Source of the DNA: Rikenellaceae bacterium
GTDB lineage: Bacteria > Bacteroidota > Bacteroidia > Bacteroidales > UBA932
Direction of reading: 5' to 3'
Length of the DNA: 22,458 nucleotides
Assembly (NCBI GenBank): GCA_900769885.1
Contig: CAAGIG010000030.1
Coordinates: 1-22,458, forward strand
Position 1 is the first letter of the stretch. Every line of letters starts with the position of its first letter. Below are positions 22,458 to 22,458 of the stretch, in pieces. Below the pieces are notes generated by a model, which worked only from the letters and a program-made list of their open reading frames with translations, did no database searches and was not told the DNA's origin. A program made the position numbers and the translations under genes.

Positions 22458-22458
22458 A

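Larger units (their letters stand above)
22024..22458. other. 435-base gene-free, dyad-rich region right of dsbD
   Basis: I recognise no gene here. From left to right it holds: the dsbD -7 box (22059-22066); a third copy of the promoter-like module, facing right (22076-22110); an 8-base inverted repeat GTTTGATA/TATCAAAC (22113-22120 and 22134-22141); a CTCACGTGAG palindrome (22154-22163); a left-facing -7 box (TACTTTTG, minus strand 22257-22250); a 7-base inverted repeat GGTAGGA/TCCTACC (22288-22294 and 22304-22310); and a large symmetrical dyad (22412-22457). From about 22310 onwards the base composition is more GC-rich than the rest of the intergenic DNA, which suggests a different origin. 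Confidence 0.55.

Noticed and set aside
22450..22458. TTTTCCACA as a DnaA box marking a replication origin
   Set aside because: It fits the loose DnaA consensus, but only one copy is present, it is part of the symmetric dyad, and no AT-rich unwinding region or dnaA gene is seen.

Overview
The window reads as a piece of a Bacteroidota (probably Bacteroidales) chromosome. The evidence is the combination of a single-TonB-domain transducer without exbB/exbD, a Wolinella/Bacteroides-type SdhA/SdhB pair, a DsbD fusion protein, a sufS-sufE-sufT-like run, weak or absent Shine-Dalgarno sequences, and several promoters of the Bacteroidota form (TAnnTTTG at -7). Gene density is high, and almost everything is core metabolism or housekeeping. 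I found no tRNA, rRNA, CRISPR array or transposase gene.

Layout. (1) 1-4229, plus strand: the 3' part of ruvB followed by a tightly packed surface-polysaccharide cassette (GT4 glycosyltransferase, MOP/Wzx-type flippase, GT2 glycosyltransferase). (2) 4309-7848, plus strand: succinate dehydrogenase/fumarate reductase flavoprotein and iron-sulfur subunits, then an alpha/beta hydrolase. The cytochrome b subunit gene is not present. A bidirectional terminator closes this block. (3) 7947-10957, minus strand: mdh, tonB and hflX, each apparently its own unit. (4) 11009-13504, plus strand: ybeY and mnmG. (5) 13574-16218, minus strand: a long-chain acyl-CoA synthetase and a GNAT acetyltransferase in one operon. 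(6) 16683-17705, minus strand: ruvA and gcvH. (7) 17746-20162, plus strand: sufS, sufE, a MIP18/SufT-like gene and folK as one operon, divergent from ruvA. (8) 20152-22023, minus strand: dsbD, converging on and overlapping folK. (9) 22024-22458: a gene-free, dyad-rich stretch.

The genes work together in a few groups. sdhAB and mdh serve the reductive/oxidative C4-dicarboxylate branch (malate, fumarate, succinate). sufS/E/T-like supply sulfur and assembly functions for Fe-S proteins such as SdhB. ruvA and ruvB are two halves of the Holliday-junction motor, here about 16 kb apart. ybeY, mnmG and hflX all act on ribosomes or tRNA.

No clearly new multi-gene system is visible. The most interesting signals are non-coding: two parS-like palindromes with a CACGTG core, one inside mnmG and one just after it; a promoter-like module present in three copies (two in tandem before the acyl-CoA synthetase, one beside dsbD); two genes whose -7 box lies only six bases before the start codon; and a cluster of inverted repeats at the right edge that may belong to a neighbouring mobile element.
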